Shown here piece by piece: positions 7,645-16,025 of a stretch of DNA of 33,318 bases (position 1 is its first letter; every line of letters starts with the position of its first letter). Made by a program: the position numbers and the translations under genes. This stretch comes from Azospirillum sp. CAG:239. GTDB lineage: Bacteria; Pseudomonadota; Alphaproteobacteria; RF32; CAG-239. Under the pieces are notes generated by a model. It saw nothing but the letters and a program-made list of their open reading frames with translations, had not been told where the DNA came from and searched no databases. Location of the stretch: contig FR885430.1 of the NCBI GenBank assembly GCA_000436375.1, positions 1 to 33,318 on the forward strand. The letters are read 5' to 3'.

Positions 7645-8676
7645 TTATTTCTTGTCGTTTCTATCACCATTCGCCGCCTTTTGCAAGTAGGCTGTCTGGC
7701 GCATAAAATCCTTAATGCCGACTGCAGGATAACCCATCATGATTGCTCCGGGTTCCACATTGCGCATCAAACCGGACTGAGCGCCGATCTGAGCGCCGGA
7801 ACCGATAGTCAGATGGTCGGCAAAGCCGGTCTGCCCGCCGCAGACGACATAATCGCCGAAAGTGCAGCTGCCGGCAATGCCCGTCTGGGCAACCACGACA
7901 CAGCCGCGGCCGAGCTTGTCGTTATGGGCAATCTGAACCAGATTGTCGACACGACAGCCGTCACCGATAACCGTATCGTCCAGAGCCCCTCTGTCCACAC
8001 ACGAATTGGCGCCGATTTCGACGTCGTTGCCGATAATCACGCGGCCAACCTGAGGAATACGTTTATGCTGGCCGGCAACCATCAGGAAACCGAAACCGTC
8101 CGAACCGATTCTAGCGCCATTGTAAATAAAGCAGTCATTGCCCATAATCGTATAGGAAACGCTTGCATTGGAACCAATGCGGCAGTTGTTGCCTATCTGA
8201 CAGCCGCGATTGATAACCGCTCCGGCTTCCAAAATGCAGTTGTCGCCGATTTTGACGTTTTCACCGATAACCACATGGTCGGCAATGCTGCAGTTCTGCC
8301 CAATAATTGCCGACGGATGAATCCTTGCCGAAGAAGCGATATCGGCACGCGGCTGATATTCGGCATACAGGCGGGAATTAAGTTTAAGAAAAGCCAGTTT
8401 CGGATTGGCGCTTATCAGGACAATAACGTTTTCGGCCACGAACTGTGCCAGCTCCGCCGTCGTCACACAGGCCTCGGCCTTGATTTCGGCGCCCTTGGCC
8501 TTTGCTTTTTTGTCATAGAAAAAACAAATTTCGCCGGTGCCTGCCTTTTCCATCGTATTGATGTTGTTAACCGTAACGCCGGCCTTTTCCGCATTTTGCA
8601 GTTCGGCCTCGCATATCTCGGCCACCTGCTGCAACGTAAAAGGTCCGTTATTGATAAAAAAACTGGTGTCAACCAT
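7645..8676 (-). CDS. lpxD: UDP-3-O-acylglucosamine N-acyltransferase LpxD
   Basis: LpxD adds the second 3-hydroxyacyl chain, at N-2 of the glucosamine unit, from acyl-ACP. The 343-residue protein has the N-terminal uridine-binding domain (about 1-105), then hexapeptide repeats forming a left-handed helix ([45 protein letters not shown]). GSDGFGF and [12 protein letters not shown] follow, in which His251 is the catalytic residue. A helical C-terminal tail closes the protein. AAGGAG precedes the ATG. The gene follows bamA after a 141-base gap that contains a long stem-loop (8745-8782) but no skp gene. Confidence 0.95.
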   Translation of the reverse strand: MVDTSFFINNGPFTLQQVAEICEAELQNAEKAGVTVNNINTMEKAGTGEICFFYDKKAKAKGAEIKAEACVTTAELAQFVAENVIVLISANPKLAFLKLNSRLYAEYQPRADIASSARIHPSAIIGQNCSIADHVVIGENVKIGDNCILEAGAVINRGCQIGNNCRIGSNASVSYTIMGNDCFIYNGARIGSDGFGFLMVAGQHKRIPQVGRVIIGNDVEIGANSCVDRGALDDTVIGDGCRVDNLVQIAHNDKLGRGCVVVAQTGIAGSCTFGDYVVCGGQTGFADHLTIGSGAQIGAQSGLMRNVEPGAIMMGYPAVGIKDFMRQTAYLQKAANGDRNDKK

Positions 8677-8744
8677 TATCCTGCTCCTTAATTTCCTCAG
8701 CTAAGAGAATAATAATATCTTTTGCCGGACGCGAAGCCCGCAAC

Positions 8745-8782
8745 GGGAAAAACGGACGGCTGCACCGCTCCGAATTTTTCCC
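8745..8782 (-). repeat. Extended stem-loop between bamA and lpxD
   Basis: The two ends GGGAAAAA and TTTTTCCC pair perfectly and enclose further pairing (CGGA/TCCG and CGG/CCG, with small bulges), about 15 base pairs in all around a five-base loop. There is no T-run after it on either strand, so it is not a standard terminator. It may be an mRNA processing or stability element separating bamA from lpxD. Confidence 0.5.
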
Positions 8783-8817
8783 GATGCGAACACTTCTCAA
8801 ACACCGGCATCCGCCGC

Positions 8818-11082
8818 TTACAGACGGCTGCCGAAGTTCAGGCGGAACGCCTGCGTTTCGTCATAATCTTCCTTAACAATCGGGAAGGCGATATCGACGT
8901 CAATCTGCCCCATCGGCGACTGCCATGTAAAACCGAAACCGGCAGCGACACGCGGGCTTGACGAATAATCGACGATAGCGCGGTCAATGTTGTCCGGCTT
9001 GCCGAGCATACCCATGTCAACAAAGGTGCGTCCCTTGATGCCCAGTTCGTCCAAACCGATCGGGAAAGACATTTCCGCACCGGAATAAACCATCCAGTTG
9101 CCGCCCAGCGCGTCTTTGGTGTATTTGTCACGGGCGCCGATACCTGCCGTGTCGAAACCGCGAAGGGTCGAACCGCCGAGATAATACCGCTGCGACAAAC
9201 GAACGTTTTCATCGCCGTAACCTTCAATATAACCGGCATTGACAAACAGTTTGAACGTATAATAGTCGGCCAGCGTATAATAGGTGTAAACCTTACCGTC
9301 AAAGCGGAGATATTTTTCATCGCCGCCTAAACCGGCAACATCGTTGCCGAATGACAGATAATAGCCCTCTTTCGGATTAATCGCGCTGTCGCGCTTGTCA
9401 TAAACCAGCGTCTGTCCGATGGACGAAGCCGTAGAAGAACCGGCCTCTTCCTTAATGTAAACCGAAGCCAGCGAATCTACGTTGCTGATTTTGTCCTGAC
9501 GCAGCGTATAACGGGCATACTGCGACAAATCGTCAGTATAGTTCCAGCCCAGACGGATTCTGCCGCCGGTCGTTTCGCTGTCGTAAGAACCCTCGTCCTG
9601 ATAATCCTGCTCGGTTCTGAACAAATCGGCACCCGCGCTCAGACGACGGCCGAGGAAATACGGCTCCGTAAAGCTGATGTTGTAATCCGACGTACGCTGC
9701 GATACACCGACGTCCAATCCCAGCTGCTGACCTTTGCCCTGGAAGTTGTTTTCGGTAACGCCGGCACGGATCAAAGCACCGTTAACCGTCGAATAACCGA
9801 CGCCGACGTTAAAGTAGCCGGTCGATTTTTCTTCGACCTTAACGTCAATGTCCGCTTTGTTTTCGTCATCGGTCGGCACCGTATTGATATCTACCTTGCT
9901 GAAATAGTCCAGATTCTCGATATTCTTGCGCGAAGCCCTGATTTTGGCAGGGTTAAAGGCGTCGCCCTCGTCAATGCGGAACTCGCGGCGGATAACTTCG
10001 TCATGCGTGCGCGTGTTGCCGTGAATGTTGATGCGGTCAACGAAAATCCTGTCGCCTTCGCGAACGTCAAAGGTAACGTCAAGCTCGCCGGTACGCGTGT
10101 TTTTCTGCAGATTCGGCACCACGTCGACAAAGGCAAAGCCCTTCTTGCCCAACTCGTCGGTAATCGCATAAACCGATTTTTCAACGAGTTCGGCATTGTA
10201 CCAATCGCCTTTTTTGAACAAAATCTCGTCATACAGCGGCTTGACCTGAACATCGGAAATCTGCGAATTAACCGTAACATTGTCAATCTTGTAACGCTTG
10301 CCCTCGTCAACGACAAAAGTCAGCACAAAAGACTTTTTGTCGGGACTGAGTTCGGCAATCGCCGAAACGACGCGGAAATCGGCATAGCCGCGTTTCAAAT
10401 AAAAGCGGCGCAGAAGCTCTTTGTCATAATTGGTCTTTTCCGGATCATAGTTTTCGGCGCTTGAGAAAATGCGGTACCAGCGGCTTTCCTTACTCATGAT
10501 TTCGCCGGCCAGATCCTCGTCGGAATAATGCAGATTGCCGACAAAGTTAACCTTGGTAATTGCGGCCGAAGGACCTTCGTCAATTTCATAAATCAAATCG
10601 ACGCGGTTCTGATCGCGGCGGATAATCTTCGGCTCAACCACGACGGCATAACGGCCGGAACGCTTGTAGACCTCCAGAATGCGCTGCACGTCTTCCTGCA
10701 CCTTGGCTCGGTTGTAAATGGAACCGGCGGCAAGCTGCACTTCCGATTCGAGCAGGCTGTCGTCCACCTTGTCGTTGCCATCAAAAACCCGTTTGTTGAC
10801 AATCGGATTCTCCATAACCCGTATCATCAGCGTCCCGTCAGGAGAAATATTGAAGACCACGTCATTAAACAGCCCCGTGGCATACAGCTGTTTCAGCGAG
10901 CTGTCGAGTTTTTCCTGACTTACGTTCTGCCCTTTTTTAATGTCCAGATACGACGCGACGGTTTCCGGCTCCACTCGTTCAAGACCCTTTACCGCTATCT
11001 GCCGGACATAGACGTCGGCGGCCGAAACCTCATGACTCAGAAACAGTGCAAACAGGCAAGTCCCAAAATACAGTTTTTTCAT
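8818..11082 (-). CDS. bamA: Outer-membrane protein assembly factor BamA
   Basis: BamA is the core of the BAM complex that folds beta-barrel proteins into the outer membrane. The 754-residue precursor starts with a signal peptide (KKLYFGTCLFALFLSHEVSA, cut before AD). Five POTRA domains follow at about 22-420 (for example VRQIAVKGLERVEPETV, VNFVGNLHYSDEDL, INIHGNTRTHDEVIRREF), and then a 16-stranded barrel. The conserved L6 RGF motif is present as TLRGFDTAGIG with Arg641. The C-terminal strand ends FRLNFGSRL, with Leu where an aromatic residue is usual. It sits 36 bases after rseP and upstream of lpxD in the standard order. GAGGA lies ten bases before the ATG. Confidence 0.96.
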   Translation of the reverse strand: MKKLYFGTCLFALFLSHEVSAADVYVRQIAVKGLERVEPETVASYLDIKKGQNVSQEKLDSSLKQLYATGLFNDVVFNISPDGTLMIRVMENPIVNKRVFDGNDKVDDSLLESEVQLAAGSIYNRAKVQEDVQRILEVYKRSGRYAVVVEPKIIRRDQNRVDLIYEIDEGPSAAITKVNFVGNLHYSDEDLAGEIMSKESRWYRIFSSAENYDPEKTNYDKELLRRFYLKRGYADFRVVSAIAELSPDKKSFVLTFVVDEGKRYKIDNVTVNSQISDVQVKPLYDEILFKKGDWYNAELVEKSVYAITDELGKKGFAFVDVVPNLQKNTRTGELDVTFDVREGDRIFVDRINIHGNTRTHDEVIRREFRIDEGDAFNPAKIRASRKNIENLDYFSKVDINTVPTDDENKADIDVKVEEKSTGYFNVGVGYSTVNGALIRAGVTENNFQGKGQQLGLDVGVSQRTSDYNISFTEPYFLGRRLSAGADLFRTEQDYQDEGSYDSETTGGRIRLGWNYTDDLSQYARYTLRQDKISNVDSLASVYIKEEAGSSTASSIGQTLVYDKRDSAINPKEGYYLSFGNDVAGLGGDEKYLRFDGKVYTYYTLADYYTFKLFVNAGYIEGYGDENVRLSQRYYLGGSTLRGFDTAGIGARDKYTKDALGGNWMVYSGAEMSFPIGLDELGIKGRTFVDMGMLGKPDNIDRAIVDYSSSPRVAAGFGFTWQSPMGQIDVDIAFPIVKEDYDETQAFRLNFGSRL

Positions 11083-11118
11083 TATTCAATATTCCTCAAC
11101 AATACCGATCGGCCTTTG

Positions 11119-12249
11119 TCAGGCAAACCAGCGGTGAAACAAACGGACAAAATCGTTCCAGGTTGCAAAAATCATCAATGCGATAATCAGGCTGAAACCA
11201 ACCTTGAACAAAGCGTCCTTGATTTGGGTGTTAATTTCTTTTCCGACTGCAATTTCGGCCAAATAGATAACGATATGGCCGCCGTCCAGAACCGGAATCG
11301 GAAACAGGTTAATCAGACCGAGGTTAATCGACAGCAGCGCCATAAAGACCACCAGATCCAAAATTCCGTTCTGTTTGGAAATGTCTCCCGACATTTCGGC
11401 AATGCGGATAACGCCGCCGATTTCTTCGCCGCTGCGCTTGCCGGTAATCATCTGTCCGACACCGCGCAAAGTCGCTTCCGTCACATTCCAGGCTTCCATA
11501 AACGCCTCTTTTAAAGACTGCGGCAGCGAAAGCTTCTCATGGTCAAGCTCAATAACGTTGACCGACTTGACGCCGAGCATCGGCCGTTTGGTCATTTCGC
11601 CGTTAGCTTCGGGAACTTCCATTTCGATCAGCGGAAACTGCAGACGAATTTCCCGGCCGTCACGCAGAAGCTCAACCACAACCTCGTTGCCGACCGTCAA
11701 ATCGACTTCCTTGCGAATGTCGTCAAAGCTGTCAATTTTGTTGCCGTTGATGGTCAAAATCCGGTCGTTGGCAACAATGCCGGCCTTAGCCGCCGCCGAA
11801 TTTTCAAAAACTTCGCCGACCACCGGCGGAAAGTTGATTTTGCCCAAAAAGAAAAAAATGCCGGCAAAAATCAAAATTGCAAACAAATAGTTAGACACCG
11901 GTCCTGCCAGCGCGATAACCAGCTTCTTTGCCGGGCTTTGATACTGAAAAGTAAATTTCTTCTCTTCCTCGCTGAGTTCGGATGCTTTGCCGTCACCGGC
12001 CGACGACGCATCGTCGTCGCCCAGAAACTGACAGTAACCGCCCAGCGGAACCGCGGCAATTTTCCAGTAAGTTCCCTGCTTGTCCCTGCGTCCCCACAGT
12101 TCCTTGCCAAAACCGATGGAAAAGACGTCAACCTTGACGCCGCACATCCTTGCAACCGCAAAATGCCCCAGTTCATGCACAAAAACCAGAATGCCGAGAA
12201 CAACGACAAACGGGACGACATAATAAACAGCGTTAATCAGCCATTCCAT
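11119..12249 (-). CDS. rseP: Site-2 zinc metalloprotease RseP (M50)
   Basis: RseP is an intramembrane protease that cuts anti-sigma factors and leftover signal peptides in the inner membrane. The 376-residue protein has the zinc-binding HELGH at residues 25-29 inside the first membrane helix. It also has a GFGKELWG membrane-associated loop, one PDZ domain at about 125-205 (GEVFENSAAAKAGIVANDRI) and the third zinc ligand in PIPVLDGG at about residues 317-324, followed by a last membrane helix. E. coli RseP is longer and has two PDZ domains; the shorter single-PDZ form is common in alphaproteobacteria. The gene starts five bases after cdsA, with AGG in the cdsA stop region serving as ribosome-binding site. 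dxr, often found between cdsA and rseP, is absent. Confidence 0.94.
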   Translation of the reverse strand: MEWLINAVYYVVPFVVVLGILVFVHELGHFAVARMCGVKVDVFSIGFGKELWGRRDKQGTYWKIAAVPLGGYCQFLGDDDASSAGDGKASELSEEEKKFTFQYQSPAKKLVIALAGPVSNYLFAILIFAGIFFFLGKINFPPVVGEVFENSAAAKAGIVANDRILTINGNKIDSFDDIRKEVDLTVGNEVVVELLRDGREIRLQFPLIEMEVPEANGEMTKRPMLGVKSVNVIELDHEKLSLPQSLKEAFMEAWNVTEATLRGVGQMITGKRSGEEIGGVIRIAEMSGDISKQNGILDLVVFMALLSINLGLINLFPIPVLDGGHIVIYLAEIAVGKEINTQIKDALFKVGFSLIIALMIFATWNDFVRLFHRWFA

Positions 12250-12254
12250 TTTTT

Positions 12255-13052
12255 TTACCTAACCTCAAACAACATCAAACCGAACTTGAACCACAAAGCG
12301 ACCAGCGGCGCCGTGAAAATCAGGCCGTCCACCCGGTCAAACACGCCGCCGTGCCCGGGAATCAGATTGCTGGAATCTTTAATGCCGATACTGCGCTTGA
12401 TATAAGATTCGACCAAATCGCCGATTTGCGCGATTACGGCGATAACGCCGCCGAAAACGGCATAAAACAGCGCATTGGCATGCAGGCTGAACAAATGGGA
12501 AAACACAACGCTCGCCGCAACCGAAAAGACTACGCCGCCGATTAATCCCGACCAGGTTTTGTTCGGACTGATTTTCGGCGCCAGTTTCGGCCCTTTGAGA
12601 TTGCAGCCGACAACGTAACCGCCGATGTCAACGCACCAGACCATTATCAGAAACCACAGCGTCGTTACAAAGCCGACGGTGCCAAACAGCCAGATAAGCG
12701 ACCCGATGCCGACGGAAATATAAGGCACGCCGAGTGTCAGCAGATTACGGCGTTCTTCGCCGCGGGCCTTAAACCAGACCAGCAATGACGCACCGGCGAC
12801 AACCGCCGCGACGGCTGCCGAACAATTCAACAGAACGGCCGCCGACAGGGAGGCCGTGTAAGCCGTCGCATAAAAAGGCGCGTTTCTGTTGGGAACCATA
12901 TGTGCCCATTCCCAGGAAAGCATTGCGCCGAAAACCAAAGCCAGAACATTAATCCACGGGCTGCCGGCATAAATGAGGGCTATTGTCAGGGGAGCAAGAA
13001 CCAGCGCCGTTGCCACACGCTTAAACAATGAACTTTTTTTAGGCTTTTCCAT
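12255..13052 (-). CDS. cdsA: Phosphatidate cytidylyltransferase CdsA
   Basis: CdsA makes CDP-diacylglycerol from phosphatidic acid and CTP, the branch point of phospholipid synthesis. The 265-residue polytopic membrane protein has about seven hydrophobic segments. Near its C-terminus it carries the family signature SIGIKDSSNLIPGHGGVFDR followed by VDGL, preceded by KISPNKTWSGLIGG. The Arg normally before the first Asp cluster reads IKRSIGIKD, a normal form. The ATG lies inside the end of uppS (14-base overlap, sharing GGAAAAGCCTAA), so the two are translationally coupled. Phosphatidic acid is supplied downstream of PlsY, whose gene is divergent in this window. Confidence 0.95.
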   Translation of the reverse strand: MEKPKKSSLFKRVATALVLAPLTIALIYAGSPWINVLALVFGAMLSWEWAHMVPNRNAPFYATAYTASLSAAVLLNCSAAVAAVVAGASLLVWFKARGEERRNLLTLGVPYISVGIGSLIWLFGTVGFVTTLWFLIMVWCVDIGGYVVGCNLKGPKLAPKISPNKTWSGLIGGVVFSVAASVVFSHLFSLHANALFYAVFGGVIAVIAQIGDLVESYIKRSIGIKDSSNLIPGHGGVFDRVDGLIFTAPLVALWFKFGLMLFEVR

Positions 13053-13755
13053 ATCTTCTCTCCCTCATATTGAAGTTCTTAATAATATCCTCAAGCAGCT
13101 TTTTGTTGAAATCCGGCCACAGCACATCGGTAAAGAAAAATTCCGCATAAGCGATCTGCCACAGAAGATAATTGCTGATGCGCTGCTCGCCGCTGGTTCG
13201 GATAACCAGATCCGGGTCCGGCATGTCTTTGGTGTAGAGCATATCAGAAAACAACTTAACATCAACATCATTCAGCGAAATATCACCCTCTTTTACAAGC
13301 GCCGCCGTCTTTTTGACCGCGTTGACGATTTCCTGACGGGAACCGTAACTCAGGGCTATACAAAGCGTCATCCCCGTATTGCGCAGCGTATCGGCCTCAA
13401 TTTCCGCCATTTTCCTGACAATGTCGGCATCAAGCATTTCCCTTTCGCCGATAAAACGGATGCGAACGTTGTTTTGCTGAACTTCTTTCAAATCGCTTTG
13501 CAGATAGTCGCGCAACAGTCCCATCAGCGTTTTAACCTCATCCTCGCTGCGATTCCAGTTTTCGGTCGAAAAAGCGTACAGCGTCAGATATTTGATGCCG
13601 AGTTCTCCGGCGGCGCGGGTAATTTCCTTAACGACTTCGGCGCCCTTTCTGTGTCCCATGGACCGAGGCAGTCCGCGTCTGGCAGCCCAGCGCCCGTTAC
13701 CGTCCATAATAATGGCCAAATGCTCTAATTTATTGTTTTCCTTTGTCAAAACCAT
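13039..13755 (-). CDS. uppS: Isoprenyl transferase (undecaprenyl diphosphate synthase) UppS
   Basis: UppS is the cis-prenyltransferase that builds the C55 lipid carrier for peptidoglycan and O-antigen. The 238-residue cytosolic enzyme has HLAIIMDGNGRWA with the metal-binding Asp18, the helix RGLPRSMGHRKGA, TLYAFSTENWNR, and the C-terminal RTSGEQRISNYLLWQIAYAE with the Mg-coordinating region. An AGGG stretch is close to the start codon. A 140-base gap separates it from frr, in which I see only weak inverted repeats and no firm promoter. Its own isopentenyl precursor route is not evident here because dxr is missing from the cluster. Confidence 0.95.
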   Translation of the reverse strand: MVLTKENNKLEHLAIIMDGNGRWAARRGLPRSMGHRKGAEVVKEITRAAGELGIKYLTLYAFSTENWNRSEDEVKTLMGLLRDYLQSDLKEVQQNNVRIRFIGEREMLDADIVRKMAEIEADTLRNTGMTLCIALSYGSRQEIVNAVKKTAALVKEGDISLNDVDVKLFSDMLYTKDMPDPDLVIRTSGEQRISNYLLWQIAYAEFFFTDVLWPDFNKKLLEDIIKNFNMRERRYGKA

Positions 13756-13895
13756 AGCCCTGTTTTACTTTGACAGAAATAAATCATTTTAGAGAGATGT
13801 CTGGATTGATTTTGCGGGAAAGAAAAATTCCACAGCATCGAAGCCCTTGAATTTTTACCCCGGAAAAATCGCTCCGGATACTCTGTAAAACGGTT

Positions 13896-14459
13896 TTAGA
13901 CCTGCATGATGTCCTTTTCTTTAACGGCAAAAGCCTCTTCCATCTTTTTGATGGTCTCGTCGGTCAGCTTCTGGATTTCGTTCTCATATCTTTTTTCTTC
14001 GTCTTCCGAAATCTCGTTGTCTTTCTTCAGCTTTTTAATGCCGTCGAGCGCATCGCGGCGCACGTTGCGAACCGCAACCTTGCCCTGCTCGGCATACTTG
14101 CCGGCAATTTTGACCAGTTCCTTGCGGCGCTCTTCGGAAAGCGGCGGAATGGGAATGCGGATAAGCTGTCCGTCGGAAGCCGGATTAAGCCCGAGTTCCG
14201 ATTCCCGCAACGCCTTTTCAACGCTCTTGGCCAAACCTCTGTCCCACACGCTGACCGACAGCGTGCGGGCGTCCGGAACCGAAATGGTGCCGATTTGCGA
14301 CAGCGGCGTCATCGAACCGTATGCCTCGACCAGAATGCCGTCCAGCAGGCTGGCGTGCGCCCGGCCGGCACGCAGGCCGCCGAAATCGGCTTTCAGCGAT
14401 TCCAGGCTCTTTTCCATGCGGGTCTTAGCGTCGTTTTTAATTTCGTTATAATCTGCCAT
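13896..14459 (-). CDS. frr: Ribosome recycling factor
   Basis: RRF, with EF-G, splits post-termination ribosomes. The 187-residue product is the usual length and has the family landmarks RAGRAHASLLDGILVEAYG, PLSQIGTISVPDART, SVEKALRESELGLNP and RIPIPPLSEERRKEL, followed by KVAVRNVRRDA and a long C-terminal helix. I set the start at the ATG at 14459, 31 codons inside the longest open frame. RRF proteins begin at this point, GAGG lies at good spacing, and the longer frame would run into pyrH. It starts four bases after the pyrH stop. A short palindrome (TAAAAC G GTTTTA) overlaps its stop codon. Confidence 0.97.
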   Translation of the reverse strand: MADYNEIKNDAKTRMEKSLESLKADFGGLRAGRAHASLLDGILVEAYGSMTPLSQIGTISVPDARTLSVSVWDRGLAKSVEKALRESELGLNPASDGQLIRIPIPPLSEERRKELVKIAGKYAEQGKVAVRNVRRDALDGIKKLKKDNEISEDEEKRYENEIQKLTDETIKKMEEAFAVKEKDIMQV

Positions 14460-14463
14460 TGTT

Positions 14464-15183
14464 TTATACCTCTTTCTTGATAATTGTAAACTTTCCGCGG
14501 CCGCAGACGGCATCGGCCAGCGAACTTTCGCCGGTCTGGGCAAAAACCACAATCGGAATATTGTTTTCGCGTGCCAGCGCCACCGCCGCCGTATCCATAA
14601 CCTTCAGCTGGCGGGCGATAACCTCGTCGTAAGTGACTTCGGCAAACTTTCTGGCTTTTTCGTTCTGCTTGGGGTCGCTGTCATAAACGCCGTCGACCTG
14701 TGTCGCCTTCAAAAGCGCGTCGCACTGCATCTCGGATGCCCGCAGGGCGGCGCCGGTATCCGTAGTGAAATAAGGATTTCCCGTGCCGCCGGCAAAAATG
14801 ATGACCCGTCCTTTTTCCAAATGGCGCACCGCCCGACGGTAAATGTAATCTTCGCATACGGCCGGAATATGAATGCCTGACATAACCCTTGCCGAAACGC
14901 CGATTTTCTCCAAAGCGCTTTGTACATAAAGGGCGTTCATAACCGTCGCCAGCATGCCGACCTGATCGGCCACCGTTCGGTTCATGCCCTTGGAAGCTTC
15001 CTTGGCACCGCGGAAAATATTGCCGCCGCCGACCACTACGCAGATTTCGACACCGTTGTCGTGTACGTCTTTAATCTGCCGCGCCAAAGCATCAATGACC
15101 TCGGCCGACATTCCGAAACTTTTGTCGCCCATCAGGCCCTCGCCGGAAAGTTTAAGCAGTATGCGCTTGTATTTTGGATCCAT
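14464..15183 (-). CDS. pyrH: UMP kinase PyrH
   Basis: PyrH phosphorylates UMP to UDP with ATP, feeding RNA, and UDP-sugar synthesis for lipid A and peptidoglycan. The 239-residue amino-acid-kinase fold protein has ILLKLSGEGLMGD, VVVGGGNIFRG, DQVGMLATVMNAL, IFAGGTGNPYFTTDTGAALRA (split over two motifs) and KATQVDGVYDSDP, all typical. GAGGAACTG precedes the ATG. Unlike many relatives, rpsB and tsf are not immediately upstream. Instead the gene starts a new unit with a good promoter at 15221-15249, divergent from plsY, and heads the pyrH-frr-uppS-cdsA-rseP-bamA-lpxD-fabZ run. Confidence 0.96.
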   Translation of the reverse strand: MDPKYKRILLKLSGEGLMGDKSFGMSAEVIDALARQIKDVHDNGVEICVVVGGGNIFRGAKEASKGMNRTVADQVGMLATVMNALYVQSALEKIGVSARVMSGIHIPAVCEDYIYRRAVRHLEKGRVIIFAGGTGNPYFTTDTGAALRASEMQCDALLKATQVDGVYDSDPKQNEKARKFAEVTYDEVIARQLKVMDTAAVALARENNIPIVVFAQTGESSLADAVCGRGKFTIIKKEV

Positions 15184-15220
15184 CAGTTCCTCGCGATTTG
15201 ACTATATAGTTACCGCGTAT

Positions 15221-15249
15221 ATTATCCGAATAATCCGCTTTGTCATCAA
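15221..15249 (-). promoter_or_regulatory. Likely sigma70 promoter of the pyrH cluster
   Basis: On the minus strand TTGATG is followed after 17 bases by GATAAT, about 38 bases before the pyrH ATG, in the divergent gap with plsY. Confidence 0.55.
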
Positions 15250-15334
15250 TATTTTTACAGTTTTCGGCAAAAAAGTTAGGCGCGCGCCGCCACAATTCAC
15301 AAGCCGCCATTTTTTAAATTGCAAAAAAGGCGCG

Positions 15335-15363
15335 TTGAGTTTAAGAATAAACCATACTTTAAT
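15335..15363 (+). promoter_or_regulatory. Likely plsY-dprA-topA promoter
   Basis: TTGAGT is followed after 17 bases by TTTAAT, which would start transcription about 12 bases before the plsY ATG, giving a very short leader. That fits the lack of a clear ribosome-binding site there. Confidence 0.4.
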
Positions 15364-15381
15364 TATATCGGACGTTTTATC

Positions 15382-16023
15382 ATGACAATTCACACCGTTT
15401 TATTCCTCTGCGCCCTCGGCGGCTATCTGCTCGGCTCCATTCCCTTCGGCCTGGTTCTGACCCGCATGGCCGGCTACGGCGATATCCGCAAAATCGGCTC
15501 CGGCAACATCGGCGCCACCAACGTTCTGCGCACCGGCAACAAAACCCTGGCGCTGCTTACCGTTATTCTCGACGCGTTTAAAGCCGGCTTCGCAGCCTGG
15601 CTGGCATACCGCTTCGTACCAGCTGCCGATTATGTTTTTTTCGGCCTGTTTACCAAGCTTAACGTCGTCGCGTCGCTGCTTGCCGGCACTGTCGGCGTTC
15701 TCGGCCACAATTTTCCGGTCTGGCTCGGTTTCAAAGGCGGCAAAGGCGTTGCCTCGGCATTCGGTTTCATCGTCGTTACCAACTGGCACGTCGGCCTGCT
15801 TGCACTGGGTGTCTGGCTGATAATGGCCTTTCTGTTCCGCTATTCTTCGCTGGCGGCCCTTACCGCGGCGGTTTCGGTTCCGGTCTTCTCCTTTTTCATG
15901 GTCGAACCGGTTTACGCTCTCTTTTACAGCTTCATCGCCGTGCTGGTCGTCATCCGCCATCACGCCAATATCCGGCGCTTGTTCAGAGGCGAAGAAAGCA
16001 AAATAACCTTTAAGAAGAAATAG
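15382..16023 (+). CDS. plsY: Glycerol-3-phosphate acyltransferase PlsY
   Basis: PlsY transfers an acyl group from acyl phosphate to glycerol-3-phosphate, the first membrane step of phospholipid synthesis. The 213-residue protein has about five membrane helices and the three conserved loops: SIPFG near residue 20, KIGSGNIGATNVLR at 38-50, GHNFPVWLGFKGGKG near 110, and VVIRHHANIRRL close to the end. The open frame extends 21 codons upstream, but the ATG at 15382 matches the family N-terminus and lies after the predicted promoter. The stop is followed two bases later by the TTG start of dprA. Genes downstream are dprA and topA on the same strand. Confidence 0.95.
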   Translation: MTIHTVLFLCALGGYLLGSIPFGLVLTRMAGYGDIRKIGSGNIGATNVLRTGNKTLALLTVILDAFKAGFAAWLAYRFVPAADYVFFGLFTKLNVVASLLAGTVGVLGHNFPVWLGFKGGKGVASAFGFIVVTNWHVGLLALGVWLIMAFLFRYSSLAALTAAVSVPVFSFFMVEPVYALFYSFIAVLVVIRHHANIRRLFRGEESKITFKKK

Positions 16024-16025
16024 CC

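Noticed and set aside
7207..8691. Plus-strand open frame of 494 codons
   Set aside because: It lies antisense to fabZ and lpxD, both of which are complete and carry their catalytic residues.
13756..13895. Possible terminator or promoter between frr and uppS
   Set aside because: Only weak inverted repeats (a CCGGA/TCCGG pair and a short palindrome at the frr stop) and no matching -35/-10 pair, so read-through from frr is the simpler reading.
14460..14552. N-terminal extension of frr by 31 codons
   Set aside because: It overlaps the end of pyrH and does not match the family start; the ATG at 14459 has a proper ribosome-binding site.
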